Source of the DNA: a virus
DNA: 27,263 nucleotides
Reading direction: 5' to 3' (one strand)
IMG/VR virus record: IMGVR_UViG_3300030101_002525
Location: 1-27,263 of that record
Below, piece after piece: positions 13,600-22,724 of this stretch. Both the position numbers and the translations under genes were made by a program. Numbering within the stretch: the stretch's first letter is position 1; each line of letters opens with the position of its first letter. A model generated the notes under the pieces. It was not told where the DNA came from. It did no database searches and saw only the letters and a list, made by a program, of their open reading frames with translations.

Positions 13600-13833
13600 T
13601 TAGTAGGTGTAAGGATTGATTTTATCAATGGCCTCAATAAATTCGCAGTCGTCCATAATGTCTACAAGGTCGTCGCGCAATAGGTCTTCAGACTCAGCCC
13701 ACACAACGCCTAGCATTCTCTTGCCTGTGCAGTCGTCCATAATCATCACCTCGTATGCGTTTTCGTTACCAAACGGGTCGTCCTGTTCGCTAATGTCATA
13801 CTCAGTCAGAAAGTCGTAAGTGGTGTATGCCAT
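13600..13833 (-). CDS. Small acidic hypothetical protein of the ArdA island (f)
   Basis: 77 aa from the ATG at 13833. A longer frame reaches an ATG at 13872, but the internal ATG follows the island leader (TAACTACAACGATATG), and the longer form would overlap the 57-aa gene, so 13833 is chosen. About 21 acidic against 4 basic residues: DFLTEYDISEQDDPFGNENA, YEVMIMDDCTGKRMLGVVWA, ESEDLLRDDLVDIMDDCEFI. Function unknown. Confidence 0.62.
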   Translation of the reverse strand: MAYTTYDFLTEYDISEQDDPFGNENAYEVMIMDDCTGKRMLGVVWAESEDLLRDDLVDIMDDCEFIEAIDKINPYTY

Positions 13834-13843
13834 ATCGTTGTAG

Positions 13844-14017
13844 TTAAATGAATGCGTCTTTATACATTTCATCTTGCGCTTGCTCCAAAAGGCTATATGC
13901 CTTATTAAGCAACTGCACTACGTCGCCTCGTCCTGCGCGGGTTAGTCCGCGCTCGTGGTCATCAATAAATATCAATAGAACGTCGATAACCTCGTTGTAT
14001 TGTTGTGTTGCATCCAT
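13844..14017 (-). CDS. Small helical protein of the ArdA island (g)
   Basis: 57 aa; ATG at 14017 in the exact leader TAAACCACAACGATATG, TAA at 13844, which forms the start of the next leader. Begins MDATQQYNEVIDVLLIFIDD; then HERGLTRAGRGDVVQLLNKA and YSLLEQAQDEMYKDAFI, two helices. Less acidic than its neighbours (11 acidic, 5 basic). Its leader and spacing are what mark it as a gene. Confidence 0.6.
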   Translation of the reverse strand: MDATQQYNEVIDVLLIFIDDHERGLTRAGRGDVVQLLNKAYSLLEQAQDEMYKDAFI

Positions 14018-14028
14018 ATCGTTGTGGT

Positions 14029-14259
14029 TTAGTTTCTTGAAATTTCAATGCGTACACCGCCTTTGTAATCGTAGGCCATATCTACTACATAGCCGATGCG
14101 GTTCAACACAAAGTCAAGGTCATCAATGGCCCTTTGATAATCACGGCCTCCGTGTACTTCAATAAAATGTTGGTTGGCTGTGTCCTCGTCGTCGTGTCCC
14201 CACAAAAGGTCTAACCCAAAGTCATCTGCCCAAATCTCAATTATTTCTACTACATCCAT
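14029..14259 (-). CDS. Small acidic hypothetical protein of the ArdA island (h)
   Basis: 76 aa, first member of the island, directly after the protease gene. About 18 acidic against 6 basic: MDVVEIIEIWADDFGLDLLW, GHDDEDTANQHFIEVHGGRD, YQRAIDDLDFVLNRIGYVVD, AYDYKGGVRIEISRN. A beta-alpha layout is likely. The leader is TAACACAACGATATG, one base shorter in the A/C run than the others. No family recognised. Confidence 0.62.
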   Translation of the reverse strand: MDVVEIIEIWADDFGLDLLWGHDDEDTANQHFIEVHGGRDYQRAIDDLDFVLNRIGYVVDMAYDYKGGVRIEISRN

Positions 14260-14268
14260 ATCGTTGTG

Positions 14269-15465
14269 TTATAGTGTGTTTACTTTAAAACCTGCGTCAA
14301 GCAACACATCTAATACTTCGTCTGCTTCACGACTAGTTGTAGTGTCCTTCATGTGCAGAACTGTAGACGGTGACAAAATGCCGCCTTTGCTTTCTATGCG
14401 ACCTACTAAATAGTCCAAATCTGCATCTATCAAAACGTCTTGCACGTCTCCATGATAGGCCGAAACAAAATAACTAATGTCAGCGTAGAAACGGTGTGCT
14501 TGCATATCAGACAATGTAGTGTTTTTCTTACTTTTTCCAAACTTTTTTGCATAGCGGTTTTTCAACAAGGCTTTGTAAAAATGTACTTGCATAGTGTCTA
14601 GCTGCACTTCTAAAGCAACATCTTGCGCATCAGCCTTGTCTTCAATTGCCTTTGTTTGACCATCGTATTCCAGCAGCACATTGTCGTACACTTCTAATTC
14701 TACGCCTGCTTCTGTTGTGTATTTACCGTTGCTTATGTTTGCAGGTTCGCCCGATTCATTTAGCGTATATACCTCTGTCCCTGCGCTAAACTCCTCTGCT
14801 TCAGTCACAAGCATGTTCCCTGTTGTCAACATCGCCTCTGCGTAAAAATCTTTTTTTCTTACTACAGCGTCATATATGCTTTGCAACATGCTCTTTTTTT
14901 TTGGTTGTTTTGCAACCTGCATTTGCTCTATCCTGTCTAAGAAATAACCTTCAATGCTTAGACCTCTCGCCTCACCTGCCTTTATTTTATCCCATATTTC
15001 AGGGTTGTCCACCTTAGCACGCACCATCCAAGTTCCCTTAGGCAGGTCAGTAAAGCCGTACAATCTTGCCTTATCTACAGCGGGGTCTTGAATAATCCAT
15101 GACTCCACAACGCTTACACCCTCAACGGGTTCTGCATGTTCAAATGTGTGTGCGTTGGCTCTGTTGTTTTTTAAGAACAACTCGCTTGCCAACTTAACTG
15201 TGTCTTGAGAAAAATACACATCGTACTCCTCGTCAGCGGCTTCGTCGTACCTAACGATTTTTAGGTCAGGTATAAGGGCAGGCGCAATCAGTGTGCGCTG
15301 TTCTTCATCCATCTGAGCGAGATGAATCATTTTATTTTGATTGCCCTGCTTGTTGAAGGCTACCCAATTAACTTGAATAGCAGGCTCACGCACTAACGAA
15401 ATAGCTTCTACACCAAAAGCGTGTTTGTCTTCGTCAATCAACAACTCAATAAGTTTGCGACCCAT
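14269..15465 (-). CDS. XkdF-like prohead protease
   Basis: 398 aa. Residues ~1-180 match the phage protease family: IELLIDEDKHAFGVEAISLV, REPAIQVNWVAFNK, MDEEQRTLIAPALIPDLKIV, YDVYFSQDTVKLASELFLKN, ANAHTFEH (candidate catalytic His106 or His110), VSVVESWIIQDP, PKGTWMVRAKVDNPEIWDKI, EARGLSIEGYF (candidate nucleophile Ser170). The enzyme matures the capsid by clipping scaffold and capsid proteins. The C-terminal ~200 residues (acidic stretch, then LKNRYAKKFGKSKKNTTLSD to the end) are less conserved and could act as built-in scaffold. Placed unusually, between tape measure and the acidic island rather than next to the portal. Confidence 0.82.
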   Translation of the reverse strand: MGRKLIELLIDEDKHAFGVEAISLVREPAIQVNWVAFNKQGNQNKMIHLAQMDEEQRTLIAPALIPDLKIVRYDEAADEEYDVYFSQDTVKLASELFLKNNRANAHTFEHAEPVEGVSVVESWIIQDPAVDKARLYGFTDLPKGTWMVRAKVDNPEIWDKIKAGEARGLSIEGYFLDRIEQMQVAKQPKKKSMLQSIYDAVVRKKDFYAEAMLTTGNMLVTEAEEFSAGTEVYTLNESGEPANISNGKYTTEAGVELEVYDNVLLEYDGQTKAIEDKADAQDVALEVQLDTMQVHFYKALLKNRYAKKFGKSKKNTTLSDMQAHRFYADISYFVSAYHGDVQDVLIDADLDYLVGRIESKGGILSPSTVLHMKDTTTSREADEVLDVLLDAGFKVNTL

Positions 15466-15484
15466 ATTCTACAATATAAGGTGT

Positions 15485-17554
15485 TTACAACGATGCCCTT
15501 TGTTCAATGCGTCCTAGCTGCTCAGACTGACCTTGCAAGTCTGATTGAACAACAAACGCTTTAAAATTACGCTCTAAATTTTCGCTGGTAAACTCATTTT
15601 GAGTTTGTTGCGGTATTAGCGGTGTTACTTGTGCGGCAGTGCTAGCAACTTGCTGTGACCCTCTCGCTTGTGCTTGATTCATCAAACCCTTGACTTGCGC
15701 GAACGCGGCAATAATACTGCCTACAATACCTGCTATGTAACCAGCAATTACAAACGGCGCGGCTGGCCCTGTGTCTTTACCTGCCTTAACTGCTGCTGCA
15801 ATACCGTCTGCAATCGCCGTGGCTTGTGAAATTAAAACTTGTGTGATAGCCAAACGCTTTGCGCGTTCTGCACCTTGTTTTTCTATTCTTTCTATTTCTG
15901 CATCTGTCGCACCTCGCACCTTTGCTGCGTCAACTTCTGCCTGTGTTGTCTCTGACACTAAATCAGCATACTGACCTATGACAGAATTTAGATTGTCTGC
16001 TAGATTAATTTTGCTCTGCAATACTGCCTCATCTTGTTTAGCTTGCTCGTCAGCACCTTGTTTGGCTATATCTGCTTTTTCTGCTTCAAACGCTCGTAAC
16101 GCTAGTAATTCAAGTTCTTGATTGCCTGCTGCCTGTAGCATCCTTGCGTCAAATTCTTGTTGCGCTTCTAACAACTGCCTGTCTGCGTCAGACAAAAACA
16201 TTTTATTTAATTCGTCGAACAAGCGTTTTTGAGCATCTAATTCCTTGTTAGGCAAATCTGCTAAAGCCTTACGTCTAGCCTCTTCTATCTCGACAGTATC
16301 AATGCCGTATTGCTTTGCCAATTTAATTAGGTCGTCATATTGGTCATTGACTTGTTTGCGCTGTCGCTCGTCTTGCGTTAGCGTTGCCATCTCAATACGT
16401 TCTAAAGCATCTTTCTCCTCATCTTGCCTCTCTTTATTGTATTCATTTTGCAGTGCTATCAGTTGTTCGTTGTGCTGTTTGCGTAACCGCAAAATATCTT
16501 CATTGCTAAGATTTGCTGCTTCTGCCCTTGCTAATTCTGCCTTTTGTTGTCTCTTTAATCTTAGTGTTGCCAACTCTTCACCTTCTTTACCTAACTCCTC
16601 CTCAAACACGGCTATTTGTTCCAAAAATTGTAGGCGTTGTGCTTCACGTTTTTGCGCTTCACTTTGTGCTTTCTTTGCCGCCAGTTCAGCGGCTCTTTCA
16701 TTTTCTAGCCTTTCTTTTGTTCGTTCTGCGCTTTCACCAACTAATTTGTTGTACGCGGCTTGTGCTGCTGTTAGTTCTGCAACAGCCTCTTGATTAGCCT
16801 CTTCTGCCTCTTCTAACTCCTTATTTAGACGTATCTGCGCACGAAATTTGTTTTCCATAAACTTCGATTGTTCGCGTGCGTTTTTCAAAGTTCCGTCGCC
16901 CCTAGCTAGCGCAGCGTCATCTAAATCTGCCAACGTTTGTCGTTGCTTGACTGTTGCACGTTCTAAATCTTCTTTTGCTTTTAGGGCAGCATTAGCTTGT
17001 TCTATTTGTGTTGCTGCGTCTGCTTCTGTGTCAATGATATTATTAAACTCTTTGTTTAACTGAGCCAACGCCTCTGCTCGTTGCGCGTCAGTTGCTGCTT
17101 GGTCTTTGAGAATATCAATGTAACTACTTGTGCTATTAGTCAGTTTTTGTACCGCTGCATTTTGCTCTGCTGTTTGTTTGGCATTTTTTTCAGCAGCGGC
17201 ATCCACGAAACCTAAAGCCTCAGCTACAGCGTCCCAATTTTCTATTAACGCTTCTAACGCAATAATAATAAGGCCAATGCCAATGCTTGCCCACGCCGCT
17301 TTTAGAGCCTTAAAACTTCGAGACACACGCTTTACCCCACGCTCTGTAGATTTAAAAGACCGCAGCAAGCCTTGTATGTTTCTCGGCAGCAAGCCTGAAA
17401 ACAAATCGGCTACACCGCCCCAATCTTTTGACGCAGATTTAGCACCCTTGCCAGCCGTTTCGCTTACTTCATTTAACTCTGCTGCAAAATCTTCAAGTTC
17501 ACGCGCTGCTTTTTCTGTCTTAACAGTAAGGTTTACTACAATTTCACTTGCCAT
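15485..17554 (-). CDS. Tail tape measure protein
   Basis: 689 aa. Begins ASEIVVNLTVKTEKAARELE, has a hydrophobic helix at ~87-107 (AAWASIGIGLIIIALEALIE), then some 450 residues of coiled coil rich in Ala, Glu, Lys and Gln (EEANQEAVAELTAAQAAYNK, AAELAAKKAQSEAQKREAQR), and a second hydrophobic stretch (APFVIAGYIAGIVGSIIAAF). This is the tape measure pattern. By the usual ~0.15 nm per residue the tail would be near 100 nm. It follows the chaperone, as usual, but with baseplate genes between, which is unusual. Confidence 0.9.
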   Translation of the reverse strand: MASEIVVNLTVKTEKAARELEDFAAELNEVSETAGKGAKSASKDWGGVADLFSGLLPRNIQGLLRSFKSTERGVKRVSRSFKALKAAWASIGIGLIIIALEALIENWDAVAEALGFVDAAAEKNAKQTAEQNAAVQKLTNSTSSYIDILKDQAATDAQRAEALAQLNKEFNNIIDTEADAATQIEQANAALKAKEDLERATVKQRQTLADLDDAALARGDGTLKNAREQSKFMENKFRAQIRLNKELEEAEEANQEAVAELTAAQAAYNKLVGESAERTKERLENERAAELAAKKAQSEAQKREAQRLQFLEQIAVFEEELGKEGEELATLRLKRQQKAELARAEAANLSNEDILRLRKQHNEQLIALQNEYNKERQDEEKDALERIEMATLTQDERQRKQVNDQYDDLIKLAKQYGIDTVEIEEARRKALADLPNKELDAQKRLFDELNKMFLSDADRQLLEAQQEFDARMLQAAGNQELELLALRAFEAEKADIAKQGADEQAKQDEAVLQSKINLADNLNSVIGQYADLVSETTQAEVDAAKVRGATDAEIERIEKQGAERAKRLAITQVLISQATAIADGIAAAVKAGKDTGPAAPFVIAGYIAGIVGSIIAAFAQVKGLMNQAQARGSQQVASTAAQVTPLIPQQTQNEFTSENLERNFKAFVVQSDLQGQSEQLGRIEQRASL

Positions 17555-17711
17555 TGCTTAATAACATTTTTGCCTTGTTCCATAACGAAGTGTGCATATC
17601 ATAATAGCCGTACCATCTATTGTATAAAGGGTCGCCCGTATGCCTGTAGTGCTTGCTAATTTCAATCATTGCAGGCAAGCCTCGGCCTACATCATTCATG
17701 TATTCCCTCAT
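17544..17711 (-). CDS. 55-aa hypothetical protein between tail genes
   Basis: ATG at 17711 to TGA at 17544. Its start overlaps the stop of the large tail protein (ATGA) and its end overlaps the tape measure start by 11 bases. Begins MREYMNDVGRGLPAMIEISK, followed by HYRHTGDPLYNRWYGYYDMH, Tyr/Trp/Arg-rich. Conserved spacing argues it is translated. It could be a small tail assembly factor; unknown. Confidence 0.6.
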   Translation of the reverse strand: MREYMNDVGRGLPAMIEISKHYRHTGDPLYNRWYGYYDMHTSLWNKAKMLLSNGK

Positions 17712-20700
17712 GCGATTACATTATTAAATTGTACTATGTCGTCATTCATAAACGCTTGCGCTTTGCCATTTTGAAAAGACATTACAGGCGCGGTTACGCT
17801 AGTGCGCTCCAAATTGTCTTCAGGCATAGCAACAACATTTATCGTAAACTCTAAATCTATTCCTGTTGTGCCTGCACACGAAAAACTAAGTGTTGGCTTG
17901 TTATTTGATAGAAGAGCAAATACCGTGACTGATGCCGTTGGAATGTCGCCATTGTCAAAAATGATTTGGTCTGTGTCAGGTTTTGCTGGCACATTGTCCT
18001 TTACACGAACTGTTGCAGACGATTTGCCATACAGCATTTTACCGTAATCTGAGCCAGTCGTCAACACCTTAGCTACAAACTCTACAGTCATAGGCAATAT
18101 CATATCAGACAACAATGTTAGCCTCTTTGCTCCTGTGTTTGCTTCTGCAATGACAGGCAATGTGCCGCTAGTTGTTGCCTGCAATTCAAAATGCACCTCT
18201 GCCTTGCGTTTGTTTTGTTTGTTATACAAAGTTTTTATTGCGTCAGGGTTAAAGTCAGGCAAAAACAATTGTTTAGGAAAATCGTTTGCCACTCCGTGTG
18301 AACCGCCACCGCCGCTACCGCTGCCGCTGTCATCACTTCCGCCTGACTCGTCTACGCCGCCTTCGTCATCGCCATTGTCTGTAACAACTTGTGTGTAGCA
18401 TGTTTTATCTGTCTCGTCCCATATCCACTGGCCTCCACCTTGTTCCTGACAACAAAGTGCGCTGCCGTCGACACTTGCGCCTGTTGCGTCTTGCCACAAT
18501 ACAACACCCGCATTATTTACGCCTGACACGGTTAATAAACAACCGTCAACAGCCGTTTGGTCTATTAACTCAGCACCTCCCAAATATCTGCGTAAGGTCA
18601 AAGTACACAACTTGTCAACTCCTACAGCGTAATTGTCTATAGACACTAATTGGTAATGACTGCCAGCAATAAAAATGATTTCGTTAAATCTTAAATACGC
18701 AACGTCCTCAGGCTGCAACAGTGCTTGACATGTTACAATACGAGCATCCGCGCTGTGTCTTTCATTGTATTGCACACGGTGAAAACGAGCAAACAAGCCG
18801 TCTTGTGTATTGCTTGTATAAGCGTCAGCTATCGAACTGCTCTTGAAATTTAACGTGTAATTTTGCGGCGTAGTGCTAACTGCTTTTGCAATAGGGTATA
18901 GGCTCGCAACGCTGTCTTCTTCTACATTAGTTGTCCACAAACGCAAATTGCTTTGCTGGTGTGTGGCATTAAACCCGCCGTGAAAAAATAGCATAGGGCC
19001 GTTGTCAACGTCACTTAAATTGCCGTCCATTGCGTTGTCAGCCCACATGCGCATGTGTGTAGCTGTAGCAGTTTCGCTGTCCCCGTAAACAGGCACTAAA
19101 TTGACGTATTCTTGTGGTATTCGTTTTGCACGAAACGGCACAAAATAATTACCAATGACGCGCTCACCTGCGGCTAAATCTACATTTGTGCTGCGTTTAT
19201 ATGTGCCGTAAACTTGGTTCTCTTGTCGCTGGTTGTACAAATTTAAACTGTCGTTGCCCTCTGCATTTGTATAAATAGAAGTGCGAGACAAAACGTCTGT
19301 ATATGGCTGCACAACAAACGGGCTAGCAGTGTCAATTTTTTTCGTCCAATCAACAGTTTCAATGTTGTCATTGTAGAACTGGTCGCGCCCCCAAAAAGTA
19401 ATTTCTTTGTTTATTTCGTTTACTTCTACAATAAGGTTGAATTGTGTACAAATAGCCTTTAGCCATTTATCCACCGTGTCCTTACCTAAACTAGCAATGA
19501 CATCTACAGGCCTGTTAACAGCAACAACATTAATCAACTCTATTGTACTGCCCTGCAAAACACTAAATTCCCCAGCACCTGAAATTAATGGCTCAAAGGC
19601 TGGGGCAAAATAATCGCCTTCTAACAAGTCTACAGACATTTCCAAGCTAACGGTAATTGGGTAGTCATCAAACGTGGTATCGTTGTTCAGGAAAAACCAA
19701 TCGCCTATTGTGCCATTGACCATAGGCGATATAGCAAAAACTGGTATTCCGCCGCCAGTTCCTGTACTGTTCACATTGACAGATAAGCGAAAAGTAAATG
19801 TGCCTGTATATGGAGCAAAAAACAATCCTATCGGTTGACCGTAATAATCCTGCGGGTCATAGAACGGGTCGCTTGAATCGTTAAATGGAATTGCTTGTGA
19901 TGTTCCATATCCTAATTCTGTGTCTAATTGCAATTTCATAGGCGCAACAGGCAACAGGCTAAAATCTTTACCTGCAACAAGCATGTACATTTTGTTAATG
20001 CCATAAGCCCCTGTTGCTGACGCATCTAAAAAACCCTCGCTAGAAGGGCTGTAATTGAGATAGTCCACAATTTGCTCTAACAAATACCCTACCTTAATTG
20101 CTGGCAATTGTGATGTTGCTAACAAACGTTGAGCGTTAACGTCATCACCTGTAAAGGATTGCTGATTGCTAATTGTATAAGGGTACACTGTGTCTTGCGC
20201 AATTGAATAAACTCCTTTGTCAATTAAAGGATATGTAATTGTGCCTGCCCCTACAGAGCCGTTTGTAATGTCATTAAGCGTGTTGTAGCTGTCAACTACG
20301 GTTTGCGCTGACTGCGTGTGATTTAGTCCAGTAAAAACCGTTCCGTCAGCCTGCGTAAAAATGTCTGTCCAAGTTTTGCTTTTCAGTTTTTGGAAAACGT
20401 TTGCTTCATTGCCATACACTACACAACTGTATGTTCTGCTTTGCAGGTCAACGCTATCCAAATTCAAAGTGCCTTGCAATACAGGTATGCTTTTGTCCCT
20501 AACAATGCAATCTGTATTGTTCAACCAATTAAAATCGTTGGTTGCGCTTGTGTCTAAAACATTGCTGCCCTGAAAAAATTTGTCATTTATAGGGCTAAAA
20601 GGCAAAGTAAAACTTAGGCTATGCTTACCGACTTGCGCTGTAATGTCATCTAATAACTCGCGACTAAACGACATTTCTAATTGCACGTCAGTTACATCTA

Positions 20701-20764
20701 GAGCTATCCAAGACGTGGCAATGTCATCTGTGTCACTTTGCTTTTTTACTGTAATTTCTAGCAT
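17708..20764 (-). CDS. Large tail-tip/baseplate hub-like protein
   Basis: 1018 aa, the largest gene. N-terminal ~200 residues are beta-rich (LDVTDVQLEMSFSRELLDDI, GKHSLSFTLPFSPINDKFF) as in Dit/Tal-type proteins. Residues ~450-700 carry a hub-like region (DKWLKAICTQFNLIVEVNEI, VDWTKKIDTASPFVVQPYTD). Near 18420-18500 is a Cys module (SALCCQEQGGGQWIWDETDK, TCYTQ), then an Asp/Gly/Ser linker (18296-18382) and a C-terminal beta domain (~190 residues) likely exposed. It precedes the tape measure and follows a second tail-tip protein. Tal/hub role is inferred from size, place and these motifs; it may carry host contact at its C-terminus. Confidence 0.68.
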   Translation of the reverse strand: MLEITVKKQSDTDDIATSWIALDVTDVQLEMSFSRELLDDITAQVGKHSLSFTLPFSPINDKFFQGSNVLDTSATNDFNWLNNTDCIVRDKSIPVLQGTLNLDSVDLQSRTYSCVVYGNEANVFQKLKSKTWTDIFTQADGTVFTGLNHTQSAQTVVDSYNTLNDITNGSVGAGTITYPLIDKGVYSIAQDTVYPYTISNQQSFTGDDVNAQRLLATSQLPAIKVGYLLEQIVDYLNYSPSSEGFLDASATGAYGINKMYMLVAGKDFSLLPVAPMKLQLDTELGYGTSQAIPFNDSSDPFYDPQDYYGQPIGLFFAPYTGTFTFRLSVNVNSTGTGGGIPVFAISPMVNGTIGDWFFLNNDTTFDDYPITVSLEMSVDLLEGDYFAPAFEPLISGAGEFSVLQGSTIELINVVAVNRPVDVIASLGKDTVDKWLKAICTQFNLIVEVNEINKEITFWGRDQFYNDNIETVDWTKKIDTASPFVVQPYTDVLSRTSIYTNAEGNDSLNLYNQRQENQVYGTYKRSTNVDLAAGERVIGNYFVPFRAKRIPQEYVNLVPVYGDSETATATHMRMWADNAMDGNLSDVDNGPMLFFHGGFNATHQQSNLRLWTTNVEEDSVASLYPIAKAVSTTPQNYTLNFKSSSIADAYTSNTQDGLFARFHRVQYNERHSADARIVTCQALLQPEDVAYLRFNEIIFIAGSHYQLVSIDNYAVGVDKLCTLTLRRYLGGAELIDQTAVDGCLLTVSGVNNAGVVLWQDATGASVDGSALCCQEQGGGQWIWDETDKTCYTQVVTDNGDDEGGVDESGGSDDSGSGSGGGGSHGVANDFPKQLFLPDFNPDAIKTLYNKQNKRKAEVHFELQATTSGTLPVIAEANTGAKRLTLLSDMILPMTVEFVAKVLTTGSDYGKMLYGKSSATVRVKDNVPAKPDTDQIIFDNGDIPTASVTVFALLSNNKPTLSFSCAGTTGIDLEFTINVVAMPEDNLERTSVTAPVMSFQNGKAQAFMNDDIVQFNNVIA

Positions 20765-22101
20765 CAGTATGTCGGTGTCACAGAATTAGCATACTCAAAT
20801 TCAATAGCATATTGCACGATTTTGTCTTGACTTTGATATACCATGCTTGCACGACTGTTAGTAATGTTAATTGGGTAATACGTGCTGTCGCTTGACATGC
20901 CGTCAATGGCAAAACGCAAAGCATACGCTTGTGGACTGCGTAACAACTCTTGGACTAACTCGCCTTCTGCGTCGCTAATTGCGCCTGTGTTGGCTACGTA
21001 TTGCTCCGCTATATCTGTCACAGGCATTTTCTTACCGTGCGTATCAGGCGATGCTGTCAATTCTAATGCGCCCGACGCTGTAAAATAGTTTTCCCTAACG
21101 CTATTTACCACGTCTCTTGTGTAGGTTTTAGATTGTCTTGTATAGCCTGTTGTGGTCAATATGTTCCAGCCGCCAAAACGATTCATAAACATAAACCGTA
21201 TGCCTTTAGTCGCGCATTGTCGTTTGTTGTAAATACGCAATGTTTCCGACAACCTAAGCGATGGTGTGCCTAGCGAAATGTCATAGAATTGGTAATCAGT
21301 AGCAACTGTTGGTTTGTTTACATCAGAAACGAAAGACCAACCGACAATGTCTTGGGGGTAGCAATACAAATTTATTACACCAGCAAGACTGCCAAGATTA
21401 GTTGGCGCACTAGGTGGTGCGTCTAAAAAGTTAGTTAATAGACTACCCTGAGTGCCATTTGCATAGGTAATGCGGTAACGCACATGCGTATATTGGTTCG
21501 TGGTTGGTGCAGTTCCACTCATGCCGTTAAAGGACACTACGCCGCTTTCATCTAAACCTGCTGAAAATTCTAATCTGTTTGCAACGCGCAACCCTGCACT
21601 TAAGAATTTGCCGTCCTGCGTGCCGTCAGAGTTGTATCTAAAATCTTGAACGCCATTACGAGAAGTCGTTGTGAACCTGTCGCTGAATGCGCCGCGTATA
21701 GCATAGAACTTACTGCTTTCTGCTGGTAACAGTGATTGCGTTACAGGGCCGCCAGCAGTTGTTGTGTACTCTATTCCATATTGCAATTCAAACCTAACCG
21801 CGCTGCTTGCCGCTGCGCTTGTAATTAAAGTTTGACTACTGTTAGCAACTGGTTTTGGCACATCAAAATACGGCTGCAACAAAGTGCTAATATCAATCGC
21901 GCCGCAACCCGCGCTGTTTGGCAATTTGCGAACAAGAGGTCCGATAGTTTCTACGCCAGTTTTGCTAAAGGCTTTGACTCTAAAAAGGTATCGAAACTCT
22001 ACTGCGTCGTTATACAACGCACCTGTTTGTTGTACTAGCGCATACACAGGATTAAATGCGCCTATTACGTCGTCAGGTTCTTGGTGTTTTGTAAAACTCA
22101 T
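20764..22101 (-). CDS. Tail tip/distal tail-like structural protein
   Basis: 445 aa. Starts SFTKHQEPDDVIGAFNPVYA and continues with LVQQTGALYNDAVEFRYLFR, VKAFSKTGVETIGPLVRKLP, GCGAIDISTLLQPYFDVP: the 'p.d..ga.NP..y.l.........f.y.f.v' opening used by Bacteroidota phage tail proteins. Later FMNRFGGWNILTTTGYTRQS and a beta-rich C-terminus. Overlaps the hub gene by one base (TGATG) and the gp10-like gene by four. Likely a distal tail/baseplate component; the exact role is inferred. Confidence 0.6.
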   Translation of the reverse strand: MSFTKHQEPDDVIGAFNPVYALVQQTGALYNDAVEFRYLFRVKAFSKTGVETIGPLVRKLPNSAGCGAIDISTLLQPYFDVPKPVANSSQTLITSAAASSAVRFELQYGIEYTTTAGGPVTQSLLPAESSKFYAIRGAFSDRFTTTSRNGVQDFRYNSDGTQDGKFLSAGLRVANRLEFSAGLDESGVVSFNGMSGTAPTTNQYTHVRYRITYANGTQGSLLTNFLDAPPSAPTNLGSLAGVINLYCYPQDIVGWSFVSDVNKPTVATDYQFYDISLGTPSLRLSETLRIYNKRQCATKGIRFMFMNRFGGWNILTTTGYTRQSKTYTRDVVNSVRENYFTASGALELTASPDTHGKKMPVTDIAEQYVANTGAISDAEGELVQELLRSPQAYALRFAIDGMSSDSTYYPINITNSRASMVYQSQDKIVQYAIEFEYANSVTPTY

Positions 22102-22724
22102 CCTGCCAAATTAAAGGTGACATCAAAATTTATTTCATCACTGTCAACATACGTTTGCACATAGTCGTCAATGTCAATGCTGAATGCTTTTTCTATTTGT
22201 TTTTTGTAACGCTTGAATAACAACTCAATTGACGGTGCAAGAAAATTTGCAGGCTCTAAACCATGCAAAAACACGTTGCGACTAATTAAAGTTGCCATGC
22301 TGTCGTAACTCATAAAACGACCTGTTTTTAAGTCTCGCCACTGACTTACAGGTTTATCTAATATCCATTGTCTAATGCTAGGCCTAAGCGTGCCTTTTGG
22401 CCCAGTTCCTGAACCAAATTTGAATGGGCTATTTGGGGCTTTGTAATTGCTAATTGCACCTTGAACTCCCTTTTCTACAAACATGGCATACGGCGCACTG
22501 CGAAAAGGGTAGTCTAAAACAACGTTGCCATCCGCATCAATTAAAACTTCATGCCGTATGTCTGCGCTTAGATTGCCTGTTGCATTCCTGCCTGCCTGCT
22601 CAAGTATTGCCTTGGCCTTATTGTTAACGGCTTTGCCGTATGTGTCAAACACTTTCTCCACTGTCGGCAATGGCACATTTTGTTTAGTGCCATTTTTTAG
22701 TTTTAGTGTCAGTGCTATAGGCAT
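22098..22724 (-). CDS. HK97 gp10-like head-tail/tail completion protein
   Basis: 208 aa. The pattern NKAKAILEQAGRNATGNLSA, DIRHEVLIDADGNVVLDYPF, SAPYAMFVEKGVQGAISNYK, SPFKFGSG, LRPSIRQWILDKPVS, LISRNVFLHGLEPANFLAPS is that of the HK97 gp10/neck family ('a...tG.L..sI......y..fvekGv.G......p......i..Wi......a..i...i...Gi....f....'). Such proteins join the tail to the head connector. It overlaps the neighbouring genes by one to four bases. Confidence 0.8.
   Translation of the reverse strand: MPIALTLKLKNGTKQNVPLPTVEKVFDTYGKAVNNKAKAILEQAGRNATGNLSADIRHEVLIDADGNVVLDYPFRSAPYAMFVEKGVQGAISNYKAPNSPFKFGSGTGPKGTLRPSIRQWILDKPVSQWRDLKTGRFMSYDSMATLISRNVFLHGLEPANFLAPSIELLFKRYKKQIEKAFSIDIDDYVQTYVDSDEINFDVTFNLAG

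Larger units (their letters stand above)
12840..14271 (-). repeat. Seven near-identical translation-start leaders in the ArdA island
   Basis: Consensus on the minus strand TAAACCACAACGATATG, spanning the stop of one gene and the start of the next. Copies (plus coordinates): 12840-12856 (CAATATG ending), 13109-13124 (one A fewer), 13347-13363 (GACATG ending), 13586-13602 exact, 13831-13846 (TAACTACAACGATATG), 14015-14031 exact, 14257-14271 (TAACACAACGATATG). They are separated by whole genes of 57-85 codons. Outside the island no other gene start seen here has this leader. They may be a translation-enhancing A/C-rich leader, a regulator site, or the homology arms by which cassettes are exchanged. 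Confidence 0.85.

Noticed and set aside
12840-14271. The seven repeats as a CRISPR array
   Set aside because: Units are separated by whole genes of variable length, not by short unique spacers of constant length.
16245-16793. 182-aa plus-strand ORF opposite the tape measure gene
   Set aside because: Ser/Cys/Leu-rich antisense of a coiled-coil gene whose codon use keeps the reverse frame open; no plus-strand promoter and overlap with a certain gene.
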